Part shown: piece after piece, positions 1 through 24,472 of the stretch | Numbering within the stretch: the first letter of the stretch is position 1 | Layout: each line of letters begins with the position of its first letter | Assembly: GCF_003369915.1 (NCBI RefSeq) | Contig: NC_046674.1 | Location: 10,292,001-10,356,000, forward strand | Origin: Drosophila miranda | Lineage: Eukaryota; Arthropoda; Insecta; Diptera; Drosophilidae | DNA length: 64,000 nucleotides | Reading direction: 5' to 3' | Position numbers and translations under genes: made by a program | The notes under the pieces: generated by a model | What the model saw: the letters and a program-made list of their open reading frames with translations, nothing else | The model's database searches: none | What the model was told of the DNA's origin: nothing

Positions 1-207
1 CCTTGCCCTTGCCGTTTCCCTTTTCTCCCCTTTTATACAAACTCGAAATTGTTCACTTTCAGTGCCTAGCTATTTGTTTTAGTACTGATTCGTATGCTTT
101 GATTTCTGTTTGCTTAACCGTCGTAGTAGCTCTTATTTCAAAGTATATTAAGTTAGAAAACTATTACGTTCGAATTTATAATTATTGTTTATAATGGGCT
201 AAATAGG

Positions 208-240
208 CAAATACAAATACAAATACAAATACAAATACAG
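208..240. repeat. Hexanucleotide microsatellite (AAATAC)n
   Basis: About five perfect copies of the unit AAATAC (CAAATA in another phase). Confidence 0.9.
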
Positions 241-293
241 ACTTGAAGGCGTTCGAATTCCATGAACATTCCATATACTCTTATGTATTGTGT

Positions 294-998
294 TGCATGC
301 ATAGCTCGCAAACGACGGTCAACACTTTTTCCCTTTGCTGTCTCGTCACTGACAAAACCGAAAAAGACCACGAAGACACGGTCTCTCACTGAGCAGAACA
401 CTTTTTGTCTCTTCGCTTGTGTTATGTGTTTCGGGTTTTCGGGTGAGCCCGACACACGATCGTGTCTCACAATAACAACTTAGAGAGACACTTTGGTCAA
501 GCGCTCACAGCAAAAGTGTCTTTAGATGAGCAGAACCAAAAAAGTGTCTGAGTAAAGTGTTTTTAGTTTTTTTTTTCGTGTATATGTTTATTTATTCATG
601 TTTTCCGCATCTTTTGGGCTATTGTATTGTAATATGTATATTTATTTGCAAAATTGGCAAACGAACATTTTCGTTTTGCTTTTCACGATTCATTTTAAGC
701 TCCAATAGTCAAACCGTATAGAATTCACAAAAGTTGATAGTTGCCATAAGCATCACACGTACAAGCCCGCATACATACGCAAAAGACACTTTGTTCGTTC
801 ACTCGCGACAAGATGCTCAGTGAAAAACAGGAACAAAAGAGAAGTGAAAAAATCGGTCTTTGCTTGAGCGAAGAGCGAGTTGAGCAAAAACAGATTTGAT
901 CGGGTCTTTTCAGTCCATTTTCTCAATGTGTCCGATAATGAGAGGTTTTTATCAGACACGCCGAAAGTGTCAACAGTTATTTGCGAGCTATGGTTGCA
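294..998. mobile_element. Foldback/MITE-like inverted-repeat element (candidate)
   Basis: The ends 294-328 and 964-998 are imperfect inverted repeats. They share the core ATAGCTCGCAAA and then ACACTTT, with about seven mismatches over 35 bases. The interior repeats the motif GACACTTT / AAAGTGTC many times in both orientations, and AGCAGAAC twice (about 392 and 529), typical of subterminal repeats in non-autonomous DNA transposons. GTATTG occurs just outside both ends and could be a target-site duplication, but the right flank is a GTATT microsatellite, so this is weak. There is no transposase frame. The family is not identified. Confidence 0.5.
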
Positions 999-1000
999 TG

Positions 1001-1041
1001 GTATTGTATTGTATTGTATGGTATGGTATGGTATGGTATGG
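1001..1041. repeat. Pentanucleotide repeat (GTATT/GTATG)n
   Basis: Three GTATT units followed by about five GTATG units, abutting the right end of the inverted-repeat element. Confidence 0.9.
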
Positions 1042-1774
1042 GCGTATATTCGTTATTAAAATTATGTAAATTTGATTGATATTTTGTTTTTGTTGTTTTT
1101 GTTGTTGCTATCCTTAAGGAGTATATTGCTGCATTACAATTTTTAAGCTAAAGCAGAAAGTGGCATTGGTGTTACATATACATATACATACACGCATTAT
1201 ATATATACTTATGGCTAAAGATTGGAATTGGATACTTTTATAAGTTACGTTCGTGAAATACAAAAGCGCCAGAGTATAAAATTTGAGAAAGATGAATGGA
1301 AGATAAGCGTAGCAGGACTACTGTATAGGTATATAGGACTATTGTATATGTAGATAGGCCATACGCCTGGCTAATAAATGTTTATATTGTATGTACAATT
1401 AACGGCTCGATTGAAGGCCGCAAGGACAGACCGACATCCGACATCAACACTCGTTCTCACTCAGACAAGCTAAAACTAAAACTATAACTAAAATTACATC
1501 CGCATTTACACTGGATCTTAGAAGCTAGACAACATACACATTACGATAATTCAACAATGTAAACGCACACAACGAACGATTTATGCTACGATAACAGATT
1601 TGGGTTTGGTACAATTTCATTCTTTTTTGTTTTTGTTTTGTTTTTGTTTGTCGCTGATGTATGTTTTATACAATATTCTCTTTACAAAAAGTCAGTCCAT
1701 AGTTTTGGGTATCAGCTCGGCATTTATAGTCTATTGCTTATGAAATCTGTTTAGATCTTCATAAAAAACCGTTC

Positions 1775-12543
<10,769 letters not shown>

Positions 12544-15500
12544 GTTGATGGCTGGAGCGGTGCGAGAGGGGGTGGGAGAGTGTGTGTGAGAGTGTGGGGA
12601 CCCACTTGGCTTCCCACTTGGCTTCCTTCCCAGTTTCCCGTCTAGTTGGCGGCTCCTTGGGGCACAACCCTCGAATTGCTTTCGTTTTCCATTGCACGGG
12701 GATGCGTTCTCGATTGAGGGGCTATGCTGTGGCGCATCGTCCTTGTGCCCTGCCGAGGAGGGGGCGGTCGAATGATCAGTCAGTTGAATGCTCAATGGAA
12801 CACGTTCGTGTGGCCATCCTATCAGCACTTCCTAAGGTTTTCGGCTGGAAAGATACAAACAGAAATTGGGTGTCAATGGGGAATATTTCCAATAGAGAGA
12901 TGTGTCCCCCCCCCACCCTTCTTTGGGGTGTCTTTTCCTGGCGCCAGATCCTACAAGACCCTGTGTCCTGCCTGACCTGTCCGAGAGTGTCTGTATCTCT
13001 TGGATACATGTCTAAATGTATCTGTCCGTCTCTCGGAGAGAGCAGAGAGCGGATCACGAGAGCGGTCGTCACAGAGAGCCCTCGAACGGCCGAGAGAGGA
13101 CTCTCATGGCTCAGTCGCAGCAAAAGCCATTAGTTATCATTGAAAAACCCCCCGAGAACTACTGTTAAGCTCTCACTAAATAATAAATACCAATAAACAT
13201 TCTATTAATTAACACTCCTGCATGTGTGTGGGCGTGTGTGTGTGTGTGTGTAGGTGTGTGTCGTGAGCGTAACGAATAAAAATAAATCGTGTGAACATTT
13301 AAATATAAATCGCAGTCGATTTGTATTAGGAACTCGCGTTTGCCAAGAAATATGCCAAATAAATACTCTTCGGATTGTTCAAGGACGATGAAAGTCCAAA
13401 AAGTATTTCGAGGGGGCGGGGGAGAGGGATGGTGGGGCACAGCCTTGACCCATTTATTTCGTTGGCCACGAACCCTGCCGACTGCCGCCTTCCGCCTACC
13501 GCTATGACTTTTTCTTGGCTTCCTTCCGGCACTGTGCCACGTGGGAATGTTGCAGCCTGTGTTTCTGGGCCAAAGGGGAGGTGCTTTGCGGTGCCTGCGA
13601 CCCCGACAGGTGCGAAGATCCGAAGCTGGGCCTTGTCTTATCACCATCCTCGTTGCCCCCACCCCCCCCCCCCCCCCCTCTCACACGGATGCGCCGCTTT
13701 CATCGAGTCATTCATATTTCATGAGCTGCTGTGAACTGACCCCAATTATGCGACCCCTCCCCGTGAGGAGCTGGGGCTGGCCTTTTTTTTTGTATCTGTA
13801 TCTGCGCAGTGCGTCCGCAGGTGATTCACACGAGGCGAGGTGAGGCGAGTGATCCACCCACAACGACACAGACACAGGCACATTCACATGTACTGTGTGT
13901 GTGTTTGAATGATTATAATTATCTATGACACATTCACGAGTGCGATTGTGGATTCATTTCGGTGCTTGATTGCTCGACCATCAACAAAAACACTTGAAAA
14001 GAACACTCCAAGAAGGATCCGAGCTGCTGGCCCCCAAACTTCTGCAAATCTGGCGTCTGTAATGGGGAAGAGGGAGACAGACGAAGCTGTGGTGGAGATG
14101 TGCGACGCGGACAGTGCGTTCAATTAGTGGAAGTGCAAAAATTTGTTAATTAAAAACTCCAAAAAATGAACTGTTGCGTGTCATTCGTTTCTTTGGTTGT
14201 GGCCGCAACCTTGGACCATGCCTCTCCCCCCCCCCTGTAGACCCCCTCCCACTGGCTCCCTGGCTGTGCCCCGTGCGTCATTCTATTTAAAGTGGCCACA
14301 CAATACGTCGTGAAAGAAGCGTCAGACATTCCGCGCTGGACCCAAGCACGCCCGCCCTTTACCCTTTCCCCTATCCCCTATCCCCAATCCCCCTTCCCCG
14401 TCCGTGCTACCGTCCGGAGCGGGGGCCGATGAACGATAACACAGACACATGGTCTGCTGTAATAAGCAAAATTGTATAACGTGCCGGGCCGATCTTCCGA
14501 TGAACGGCCCGGCACGAAGAGGCCGACGAGAATTCTCGCAATCGACGGCCAAGGCGTCGGCAAGCACATTCCATTGTTTTACGATCTGGAATTTCCAGTT
14601 GTTGCCATTTGATCTATGGATCCAAGGCACTATCAGTGCCTTTTTTGTGGGTCACACAATCCATTGTGCAATCCATTCCATGCCGTTCCATACCGTTCCG
14701 TTCCTTCTAAAGAGAATGCCACTCGCCCGATCCGAGCGAGTGAGAAAGTCCACTTGACGATCAAATTTCAGGCTCCTTGAGAGGATTCGGAGGAGGAGGG
14801 AGGAGGGTACTTGGGTAAGGAACAGATTGTGTCATTGGGAATCGCCTGGAAGTGGCTTATCAGTGAAATGGGATACCGGGTTAAGTGCTTCCCAGCGATT
14901 TGTAATCGGAGCCCCGCCGCCCAAGGAGAGCCAAGTGGCACTCCGCCACTGTGCCACAGGGTGGCTAGCGGTTCAGGGCCTACAGGGTGCCTGCAGCCCG
15001 TGGTCTGTGATCAACAGGCATTTACGAACACCAACGAAAAGGAAAAGGAAAACTCGTTATGCACTTGCTCCCTTCTTTAGCTGCTGTTTGTGTGTGTGTC
15101 TGTGTGTGTGTGTGTGTGTGTGATTGCACAATCCGACAATTGTTCTGGTCTGCTGTAGTCGTCGGCCTTCGCTCCACTGTACCGTCACGAAGTGGGCCAA
15201 AATGTAGCCGAACGCCGGACGACAAACGACGGACGAGGCACGACCCGTGCACGCCGCGACTGGCACCTTTTGGACACCGAACCGCTCTTGCAAAGATTCT
15301 GTCGCTGTCGCTGTGGCTGTGGCTGTGGCTTGTAGCGAGCGAGCTCTTTTTATTACATTCCATCAACGTGAACTTGAGTCAAACAAAAGTCAAGAGGGTT
15401 CAATGGCAATTAGCGGCGACACAAAAAACCACACGAGTATCGAAGAATGCGGGTATCGGCAGGGAAGAGAGGAGAGGAGAGCAGACTGGCTCCAGCTATG

Positions 15501-18500
15501 CAGGGTGGTCCGCTAACCCTCGTTCGGGTCTTATTTTACGCTCGGCTCTACCGAGAGCCCAGTGAAAAGAGAAAGAGATTTCGTATGCACACATTCCACA
15601 TTTTTTGTGCGGCAGTAAAATGGAAAGCACTCTGATCTGTTCCCCCACCGCGGATTCCTCTCGCCCCACGCTTTGGGGCTTGTCTTCTTTCGCTGGAGGG
15701 GGGGGGGGGGGGGGACACGCCCATGTGGAAAGCCAGACATGTTGCGCGTCAGTCATGAGCCAGCAATCAATCAAAGCTCCGGCATGCATCCATCTCCAGC
15801 ACAGAGCAGCGCAGCAGCAGCGCAGCAGCAGCTACGGAAAGCAACGAGTTTTCCGAGCGCCACAAAGGGGGGATGGCAGGGGGGAACGAGAGATTTGCAT
15901 ACGGAAAGAGGCAGTACACACCGCACTCGTCGCATTCCGATTCTATGTGTATTTTCGACTTGGGTCTGGGCAGTACCTGTTCCTGATCGGATCGGACCGG
16001 AAGTGAGCGTCACGTCACGTCACGTCACACGCATGGAACGGAATGGAATATCGGACCAGAAGAGGCTGCGCCAGAGGTGTTCCACGCCCTGGACCTGCTC
16101 GAACAGATGTACATGGATGATGCACCCAGATCTTATCCTACGCCACAATTACGGAGACACAGATCCCGCATTTGCCCCTGCCCCTGCCCTAGCCACAGCC
16201 CCAGCCCCAGCCCCAGCCCGGACTCGCCGGGCAGGCATCCATTTGACAAACACACAAAGCATTAAGAGCAGAACAGAGCGGCACAGCGCATGTCAGCGAA
16301 CTTTGGACAGAGAGGAGGAACGTTTGGAGCATGCGATCGCTCGTCGGCTCCCCATTTCATTAACTGCAAATTGAAAATGTTCAATTTGTGCAGCTGCAGC
16401 TGCAGCCACTGCCAGAGAGCCCACAGAGCACTGCATCATAACAGATCGTTAAAATGGTTGGTTGCTCGCATTCACAGCATTCTTCTGATGCAGCAGCCCC
16501 CGCCCCCGCCCCCGCCCCCACACACTGAATGGAGGAGCCCCTGAAATGGATTCAAACATTCTTCGAGCCGGGCATTTTTGTAATTTCATGCATCATGTCA
16601 TCCCCCCCCCCTACCCCCCTCCTATCCCATTGCCACAGCACAAAAGATGCAATTATTATTTCATGTTCCACATAGCCTGAGTGCAGCTGCAGAGCTGCAG
16701 AGCCACAACCCCCAAACGCGTTCTCCTTTGCATAGAAGTCTCCAAGGCGAAACTTTCCCGAACGAGCGGCTCTCCAAGCGAAGCGTTTGGTTAATTGGAG
16801 CCTCCTTAGAGGAGTCGAAGCAACGTGGAGCAACAGGCAGGACTCTTGAAACTCCCTTCGATTTAAGCAGATTTCCGGATGGCTCATCTCCGAGAGGCGC
16901 AGGCGCAGGCGCAGGGCGTGGTCCTGTCTGGACTGCTGCTGCACGGATGGGAGGGGGGAGCAGTTTCTGGCTCGAACGAATGACAATGAATTAATTTTTG
17001 GAAAGGAATTCCCATTCGGCGTTTGGCTCGGTTGGAGCCAATTAGCATTTTGCATTGGCATTAGCTGTGCGCGTGTGTGTGTGTGTGTGTGTGTGTCTGT
17101 GTAATAGGTGTTGAATAGCGGTAATGGACCGCCATTGTATGGGCCTCAGCAGCGACACACTTTTCGGCACTTTCTCGTGGCGAAGGTCGTTCGACAGATA
17201 CCGTTTAAAAAAAAAAACACGAACACGAATTTGCACAACAATCGGCAGTCGGTAATCGCCAAAAGGTGCTCCCCGTTTCATAACCCAAACATCAAGTGCA
17301 ACTGCATTCCGCAGCATTTGGCCCCGTCTCTGGTACTCGAGGGAGGGGTCCAGGGGGGTCCAGAGATGGCGCTTTCTATCTCCGACCACACGGCCCTACA
17401 GCCACAGCCACTGGGAAGCCAACCGCAGCAGCAGCCACTACTTACGTAGTGCCAATCCCAGTCTAGAGTTTCGCGTTCCGCAGCGGTTTGGCTAATAAAG
17501 AAAAACCCCACCGCAGCAAACGGCTCGAGTCGCAGGCGGCAGAGAGATAGACACAGAGACACTGAGATGCTGAGATGCAGAGATAGATGCAGATACTCGT
17601 GTGGTGTGTACATTCGCTGATATCCAGAAACTGGCTCCGCTCGAGATACAGATACAGATACAGATACCTACGTGACTGGCGCGCTGGCGCGCTCATTTCA
17701 GCGTACGTATCAAGGTCATCCCAATCAGATCAGATCAAATGCGCGACACTCGCGCTCTACGAACAGACCATTCAAAAACTCAACGAAACGACGCGGTAGA
17801 ACCAAACGGAGTCCGAAACGAGCCGAAATCAAATGAATCGTGTGGTCAAGGGCGAACAGATCGTTGAGTGTTAGATCTCCAGCTCCAGCTCCAACTCTGT
17901 TTCCACCTCTGTCTCCACTCCACTCCCATCCAAGGATGAGGCCTGTTCTCGGTTCTGCAGGAGACAGCCACCTGGTGTTGCCCCGAGACCTGCGCGGCCG
18001 CTCGACAGGTCCAACTCGGTTCAAGTCCGTTCATTTGCGTACAAGGTGAACAGCCAGCGTGCGGTTCGATTCGGTTTGGGCCAGATTCCAGTTCGCCTGG
18101 TATTTATCTAAATAACTTTTTCGGTGGCCGAAACGTTGCACTGCCACACAGCCGTAGAAATTCATGGAAATCTCTGCTTCTCTGAGTCACAGAATCACCG
18201 AAAACGCACTTCTCTCCCACAAGAGATCCAGCTCTAAAAGCTTTCCCACGTATCGCGAGAGTCCAGGGCCAATCCCAGTCCATTATGAGTGGTGGTGGTG
18301 AGGGTGGGGGGGGGTTAGTGGCTTATTGTCACACAGCATTAATTTTCCGTTGCATTGGGGAGCAGAAGCAGAAGACAGGGAGTGGAGAGAGCAAGGGGGA
18401 GAGGAAAAGCCTAATGGCCGTCTTTCATCTTTTGAGTGAAGGGAAAGTTGGGTTACACAACAAAGCGGGAGGGGGAGAGAGGCTTGAGGGGTTCCACTCG

Positions 18501-19611
18501 ATTCCACATCAATCCCTCGCGCAAATATATCTCTGGCTACAAAATTTGGAAACAGTTTTGATCCAAAGTTTTCCCAGGGCGATCGTGTGGCATCGGCCAG
18601 CGGATTATTACCGAAATGTTTATTTAACGATCACGAAAGTTCTGCGCATTCAGGGAAAGTGGTTGCCCAGGCGGCACCGTAAGTACTCATTACAGTGCCA
18701 GTGCACACACCGCAAGAGCTGCTCGCTGGCAAGGGGGAGCCATGGCATCGCGCCCGCTCGACTGGGAGGGAAGCGTGACTGCCGCCAGCTCGGAATATGC
18801 TTAATTGCCCGTACGAAATATTGCACGCACATTAAAGTACCACAGTACAAAGCAGTGCAAAGCAGTGCGGCACAGAAAGCCAGCATTCCTGCCATTCCGT
18901 TCCGCGTCTTTTGCCTAAGAACTGAATTAAATGCAACAAGTAGTGGGCCGCACGGCGGAAGGCCCTGCGGAAGGGATTACTCACGACGATTGCTTCCTTC
19001 CTACGTCTCCATCTCCGTCCGCTTATGAGCTGCGCCCTGGCCAAGCGAATGCACTCCGATTTCTAGAGTGTATTTATTGTTCGAGGGCGATGCTTGCAAG
19101 TAAACATGATAGAGTAAACATGAAACATTAGAGTGCACAGCAGAGGCACCAGTGCCTGGACTTTGATCGGACGGATGCACGACGGAGTCTCGTCTTATCA
19201 GTGGGTCGCCGTCGCAATCGCCGTCGCAATCGCCGTCGCCGTCGCCGTCGCCTGCAGATCCCATTCATATAAAAAATTGAATAAATAATCTTCTGGGATG
19301 CTGGCACCGACGGGGGGGGGGGGGGAAAACGTCTCCCCTCTAAATAGGTGGATGATGCATTCGCAGGCGTTCTCTGGAGATAAAGAGCGCCCGTGTGTAC
19401 GTATACGGGCGACGCTCTTCCGAGCTCTGCGCCCAGCAATGCACTCTGCTTGTCTGTATAATGTAGAATGTATATGTATTCGCATTCGAATCAGTCTTTT
19501 GTCAGTGTGTGCTGTACGTTTAACAGTTCAAAAAATATCCCCATACCCAGTAAACACAATTTATATACACTTTGCTCGAGGCAGTAGGAAAGATATCAGG
19601 AACGCCTAGAA
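12544..19611. other. Non-coding region upstream of the first fwd coding exon
   Basis: No protein-coding gene recognised. Contains (GT)n at 13234-13251, 15088-15122 and 17073-17096, C/G homopolymers, a CCCCAG-type repeat at 16174-16219, a GATACA repeat near 17643-17667 and a CGCCGT repeat at 19205-19252. Many open frames are by-products of these repeats and of GC skew. Probably holds 5' non-coding exons and enhancers of fwd, which I cannot delimit. Confidence 0.6.
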
Positions 19612-20031
19612 ATGAACCTAGATATGAACGCGATCAGGGCCAGAGACATTGTTGACGACCCGTGCCTGGTGACCCCGCATCCGTACCTTAACTTTTTGCG
19701 CTTCCTCAAGCGCAAGAAGCCTCGCTACGGCCTCAGGCGGCTCCTGCAGGAGGCGCCCGCTCTCTGGGAGACGCTGACAGTGGCCCAGCGGAGGCTGTTC
19801 GAACGAAAAGTAAGCCACGATGCGTTCTTCTCTCCCTCTCTTTCTCTCTCTATTCTCTTGCAGCGCATCTTGGCACGCCTCACTCGGCGCACGATTGCGA
19901 GGCGTCGTCTTCGCCGTCGTCGGCTGCTGCGCCGCAATCTGCGCCACCCCCGGCACGGACATGCTCAGGTACGACGGCCCATCTACGACAGGCGCCGACC
20001 GCCCAGGCGCCGAGGAAGATTACGAAAATAG
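19612..20031 (+). CDS. MST-HMG-box, arginine-rich protamine-like protein
   Basis: Two exons, 19612-19809 and 19864-20031, predicting 121 residues. Residues about 22-66 carry a small HMG-like box (NFLRFLKRKK, then a helix with APALWETLTVAQRRLFERK), the layout of the MST-HMG box shared by Drosophila spermatid chromatin proteins such as Mst35B and Mst77F. The exon-two tail is extremely basic, with runs such as ARRRLRRRRLLRR and RRRPPRRRGRLRK. Such proteins replace histones in sperm (family knowledge). The 54-base intron has GTAAGC, a long pyrimidine tract and CAG; it is a multiple of three without a stop, so retention would add 18 residues. TTTATATAC-like sequence about 50 bases upstream may be a core promoter. 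A second possible donor at CAG-GTACGA (19969) could splice to CAG at about 20094 and give a Cys/Phe-rich tail instead. It lies antisense and 5' to fwd. The exact orthologue is not assigned. Confidence 0.75.
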   Translation: MNLDMNAIRARDIVDDPCLVTPHPYLNFLRFLKRKKPRYGLRRLLQEAPALWETLTVAQRRLFERKVSHDAFFSPSLSLSILLQRILARLTRRTIARRRLRRRRLLRRNLRHPRHGHAQVRRPIYDRRRPPRRRGRLRK

Positions 20032-23000
20032 AGAAGGAGGAATAGGAGAAGTCCCTCTTACCTGCGTTGGCTTTCTTTCTCTTTCGCCATCAGTTCAAGT
20101 TCCAGTTTAAATTTAACTTTTTCTGCTTCTGCTTCTGCTCGTGTTTCTGCCGACTGACTGACCCACTAGCGGCACGCATAGAACTAATTAGCTGGTAATA
20201 CGAGCTTAGAGCAGCCAGGGGTCAAGCGTCGCCGCGTCGAGCCAAATAACCTTACCACAGTCCCATTGTCACCTGGCAACCGGCAACAGCAGTTTTCTGA
20301 GGCCCGAGACCACCTGCCACCTGCAATTGCTGCTTTTTTTTCATAATCAAAACGCGGAGGCGTGGGATGCTGCTGCTGCTGCTGCCGAGTGAATATGCAA
20401 ACACTCTGCCATCACTTTCACTTTTTGCACTCTTTATTGGAGAGCTGGAGAGGACCCGGAGGGGACCAAGCACTTCCGGTCGCTCCTTCCTATCTGTTGA
20501 ATGCTTTTATTGTCCAGTGAACAAATTTGGCCTTTTACTTGGCGATTGTCTTCTCGCCTCCTGGGAAACCACTCAACAATTGTTATACATTTCAAAAGCA
20601 CATACAAAAATAAGCAAAAGTGTATGTGTGTGTTTTTTTTTGCGTTGATTGCGTCACCTTCTCAGAGCAACAACACTCGCAAGCGGACGAGCGGACGAGC
20701 AGACGGACGGTAGTCGCGGCTCAAGCTGGGGAAGCCGAAAGCGCCGCGCTGATAGCCCTGCTTTGGCGACCTACGCGACCTTCCTTTGTCTGAAAGGAGA
20801 GGAGAATGTGGCTGGAAATAGTCATTATCGCTCATTGGACTCAAAAATGGATGACACCCTGGTTGATGCTCGATCGAGAGCAGTGCTCACAATGGGGAAC
20901 GAGATAGTCGGGGAAGGGAAGGGAAGGCAAGCGTAGCGTGTGTTTATCAGAAACGGCAGTCTCCCATCCCAAGACACTTTCGGTTTGTCAATAAATTATT
21001 TATCAATTTTAATTTCCGCTTGCCACACAAAAGCAAAACAGAGAGACACAAAATAGCGACACTAAATGCTTCGGCTTCAGCTTCAGCTCCAACTAGTTTT
21101 CAGTTTCAGTATTCCACACGATTCGTGTTTTTGATTCGCTCCAACAACACATACACAAACGCTGGCAAACACAAACAACGAGCAGCCAGCAACCAGCAAC
21201 CAGCAACCAGCAACCAGCACCGATCAACGGACGAGCGGCGCACAGTGGCTCGTTTTATTCAAACACGTTGCAAAAATCATAACTGTTTGAAATTTAATAT
21301 GGGGTTTCTCAACATACATACAATTTTGATTTTGAATAATTCCCAATTGAAGTGCAGCTAAAGATTTTCCAAATATTCAACGGGTTTTCGGATAACGAGC
21401 CACTGTGCGGCGTTTGCCCGTGATCCGTGATCGGTGATCGGCGATCGGCCAGTCGCCAGATTCGGAACTGTATCCCAAAACTGGTTGGCTTCTGCTGCCG
21501 TTGGAGCTGGCCGCAGGCAAATTCCCGTTTTGGATGCGGCGCATGTTTCTTTTGGACTACTCTGCTCTGCTCAAGTCTGCTCTGCTCTGCTGTTTAGTTA
21601 ACTAACTCGACTATTTGGCAAGTGTCTGCAGACGCAACTTGCATGCGGATGACGGCAGGTGGATGGTGGATGGTAGATGGTGGATTGACAGCGACCGAAA
21701 CGATTGCAGCGCTTATGTATATATTGCCAACACTCGAAAGAGTAATTACAATATAATTGCCCTCTCACTGCTCTGGTTACAGGTTACATCGGTTAATACT
21801 CGCACACACACACACAAGGAAATCTCTGAAATTGCTTTTCAGCGAGAAGTTATCCAATTCCCAGTGCAGAAGCACCCATACCCATGTATCATATGTACAT
21901 ATTTATGTTTGTGTGTGTGCACCTCTGCAGTACTGAGACGAGACGAGACGAAATGAAAACGAACGCTGGAGAGCTGAGGAAATAACCGAATCGAAGTCAA
22001 GCCCAGCTGAGCTTAGGCTTGTCTCACGGCAAAGCTTGGGGCAGAACAACGGGTTCTTTCATTCTTCTTCCTCTGCTTTGCCCTTTGTTTCCGTTTGAGG
22101 TTTCTCGCGCTTGTTTACACAGTGCTATTCGCACTTGGACTCGGACACGGACTAGCATTTGTTTTGCTCGCTGTTCTTCAAAGGGTTCATCGACTTGCAC
22201 TCGAAACGTCTGCCGCTCTCTCGGATGCAACTTGGATGCAACTTTAATTACTGATTATCGCCTATCGACGCGACGATTTCATTTTCACGCACTTCTATCA
22301 ATGAACTGCACGAAAGCGGGTTTCTCCCAGTCAATGAACTGACAAAAGAAAACTCGAATGAGGAGAAAAGCCGCAAATAGAGAAATGAAACTCATCCTAG
22401 GCACATGGGGACGCCGGACCAGACAACAGAGAACAGACAACGGACATCGGACAACGTACAACGGAAAATAAATGCCATACTTCCGTGTTCTCCTCCCCGT
22501 GGCCTACAACGTCACCGTTGCTTCTTCTGCTCTCGCATTCCGTGGATGACTCGATTAACAATGTCAATTGTAAATGCTTCTCCCAAATATTCAAAAGTAA
22601 AGTACACAAGCCGAAGAGAGCACGATGCTACAGCAAGCACGGATGCATGTAGAAGGCGGAAGCGAAAACAACAAGGGCGGATACAGAACGGGAAGGGGAC
22701 AGAGAGCAAGAGTTGCGATTTCCTTATTATCCTTATCAGTAGGAATGCACTTCACACACTTCATGTGGGGTCGTACATACAGACAGACATACCTTATTAT
22801 TGTTCAGTTCAAAGTTGATTATGGGTGTTGGTCGGTGAGGGTGTAATCCACTTTGGCCCAATCTCAGGTTTGGCGATCTGGTATCAATTGGCGCAGATAA
22901 GCAGGGTTTGCCACTTTCACTTGTAGCTTTTCACATTGGAAATCACAAACAACGGAGCGGTGTGGAGAGGAGAGGAGAGCACAAATTCCTCCTATTATGC

Positions 23001-24196
23001 TTCACGCACGGTCACAGTGACGGATATAGATGCTGAGGCAGAGGCAGAGGCAGGTGGAAGTGAGAAGGCGCCACTGTGACACCTTTGTTGTTGCCCACGG
23101 ATTTTGTTGGTTTGGTTTCTGCGAAGCCAGCTATGCCCAGCAGTAAACAATTGAATGTTGTAGTTGCACAAGCAACCACAGCTACGGCTACAACTACAAC
23201 TACAGCCACGGCACAACTACACGGACGCGACTTGCAAAATCTCGTTTCGGTATTGCTGCACGAGTGTGTGTGTGTGTGTGTGTGTGTTTTGTGGGTGTAT
23301 GGGTTTGTATGTGCAAGCGACAACGACAGCGAAAACTCAACGAGAAAATCACAATTTGGCGACACTTGTTTCAATATTTGATCCACATATTGCTTAATTC
23401 AACACATCTTTGTTGCTTTTTAGAACATAAACACATAAGCAGCTACTTGAACGAACAAGACACAAGCGAACACACACGGACGAAGGAACAAAAAAAAAAA
23501 AGAGACGCGCCCAAAACAGTGTGTATACAAGGGAATACAAGTAGTCGCGATTACTTCAATAATCTTGTTTGTTTTATGTGTATACCAAATTAATTTCTGC
23601 GGGCACTAGCAAGCACAAGAGACACAACAATCCAAAATTCATATTTTTATTTTCCCATTTCCATGAACATTATTTAATGTTGGTAAAAAAAAACACCACC
23701 GACCACGAGTTTGTAAAATTTTCCCGCTGGAAAATACACAGGCACGGAACATATCATAAATTTGTTTCTTTTCTTGTATTGGCTAAAAACGCCCGAACGT
23801 ACAGCCGGAGCAAAAAAAAAAGGTTCATAACTGCTCTCTATATATTAATTTAGTGTTATTTACTTCACAACGACACGCGCAGCAACCGCTCGGTTCAAAA
23901 AAAGTGGTAGTTTTGACATTCGTTGGTCCGATGAGAAACGAGCTTAGCCCACTTAACCCCCCTATATTTAAACAGCTCAGCAGCTTGAATAAAACCGCCG
24001 AAAATAATGCTATTTGTATATTATTCTTATATCCTTGATCCTTCCTCTTTCCCGACAACCAAAATATCCACGATATCTTTCACCTGAACTGCCCTAAAGT
24101 TACTAAATTTTTAATATTTTCTGTGGTATTTTAAAATACCCCCTGGTCTACAATGGGTTAATCGTTCTCCATCGAGTATTGGAAACCATATTCTTT

Positions 24197-24472
24197 GATT
24201 TTGATATTCGATTTGATATTACTAGCTATCTAAGGCTTTCATACCTAAACACATAATTTTATCCGATTGCTAGATCAATTTTCTTCAGGACATGTTAGTT
24301 TTGATTACTCCTTTCTATAGAATTTTGTTTAAGAAACGGTTTTAGCGATAAAGGTCAAGCAAATGAGTAATCGGTGCTAGTGCTCAATTTTGATATTCCG
24401 TTGAATAATGCTGGCTAACTAAGACTCTCAGCACTGCCCACATAATTTTATGCCATTGATGAATAAATTTTC
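24197..24472. repeat. Diverged direct repeat pair, about 85 bases each
   Basis: 24197-24283 and 24388-24472 share TTTTGATATTC near the start, TAGCTA/TGGCTA with CTAAG, then CACATAATTTTAT and AATTTTC at matching spacing. Old tandem duplication or two copies of a degraded element. Confidence 0.55.

Larger units (their letters stand above)
1..1774. other. 3' flank of fwd, no gene seen
   Basis: AT-rich DNA downstream of the fwd stop codon. The open frames here are short, lack family features and mostly lie inside the inverted-repeat element at 294-998. I found no convincing poly(A) signal close behind the fwd stop. Two short tandem repeats are listed separately. Confidence 0.7.

Noticed and set aside
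15022-15565. Several overlapping frames around the (GT)n repeat at 15.1 kb
   Set aside because: Their peptides are dominated by translated dinucleotide repeat (Thr-His or Cys-Val); no coding support.
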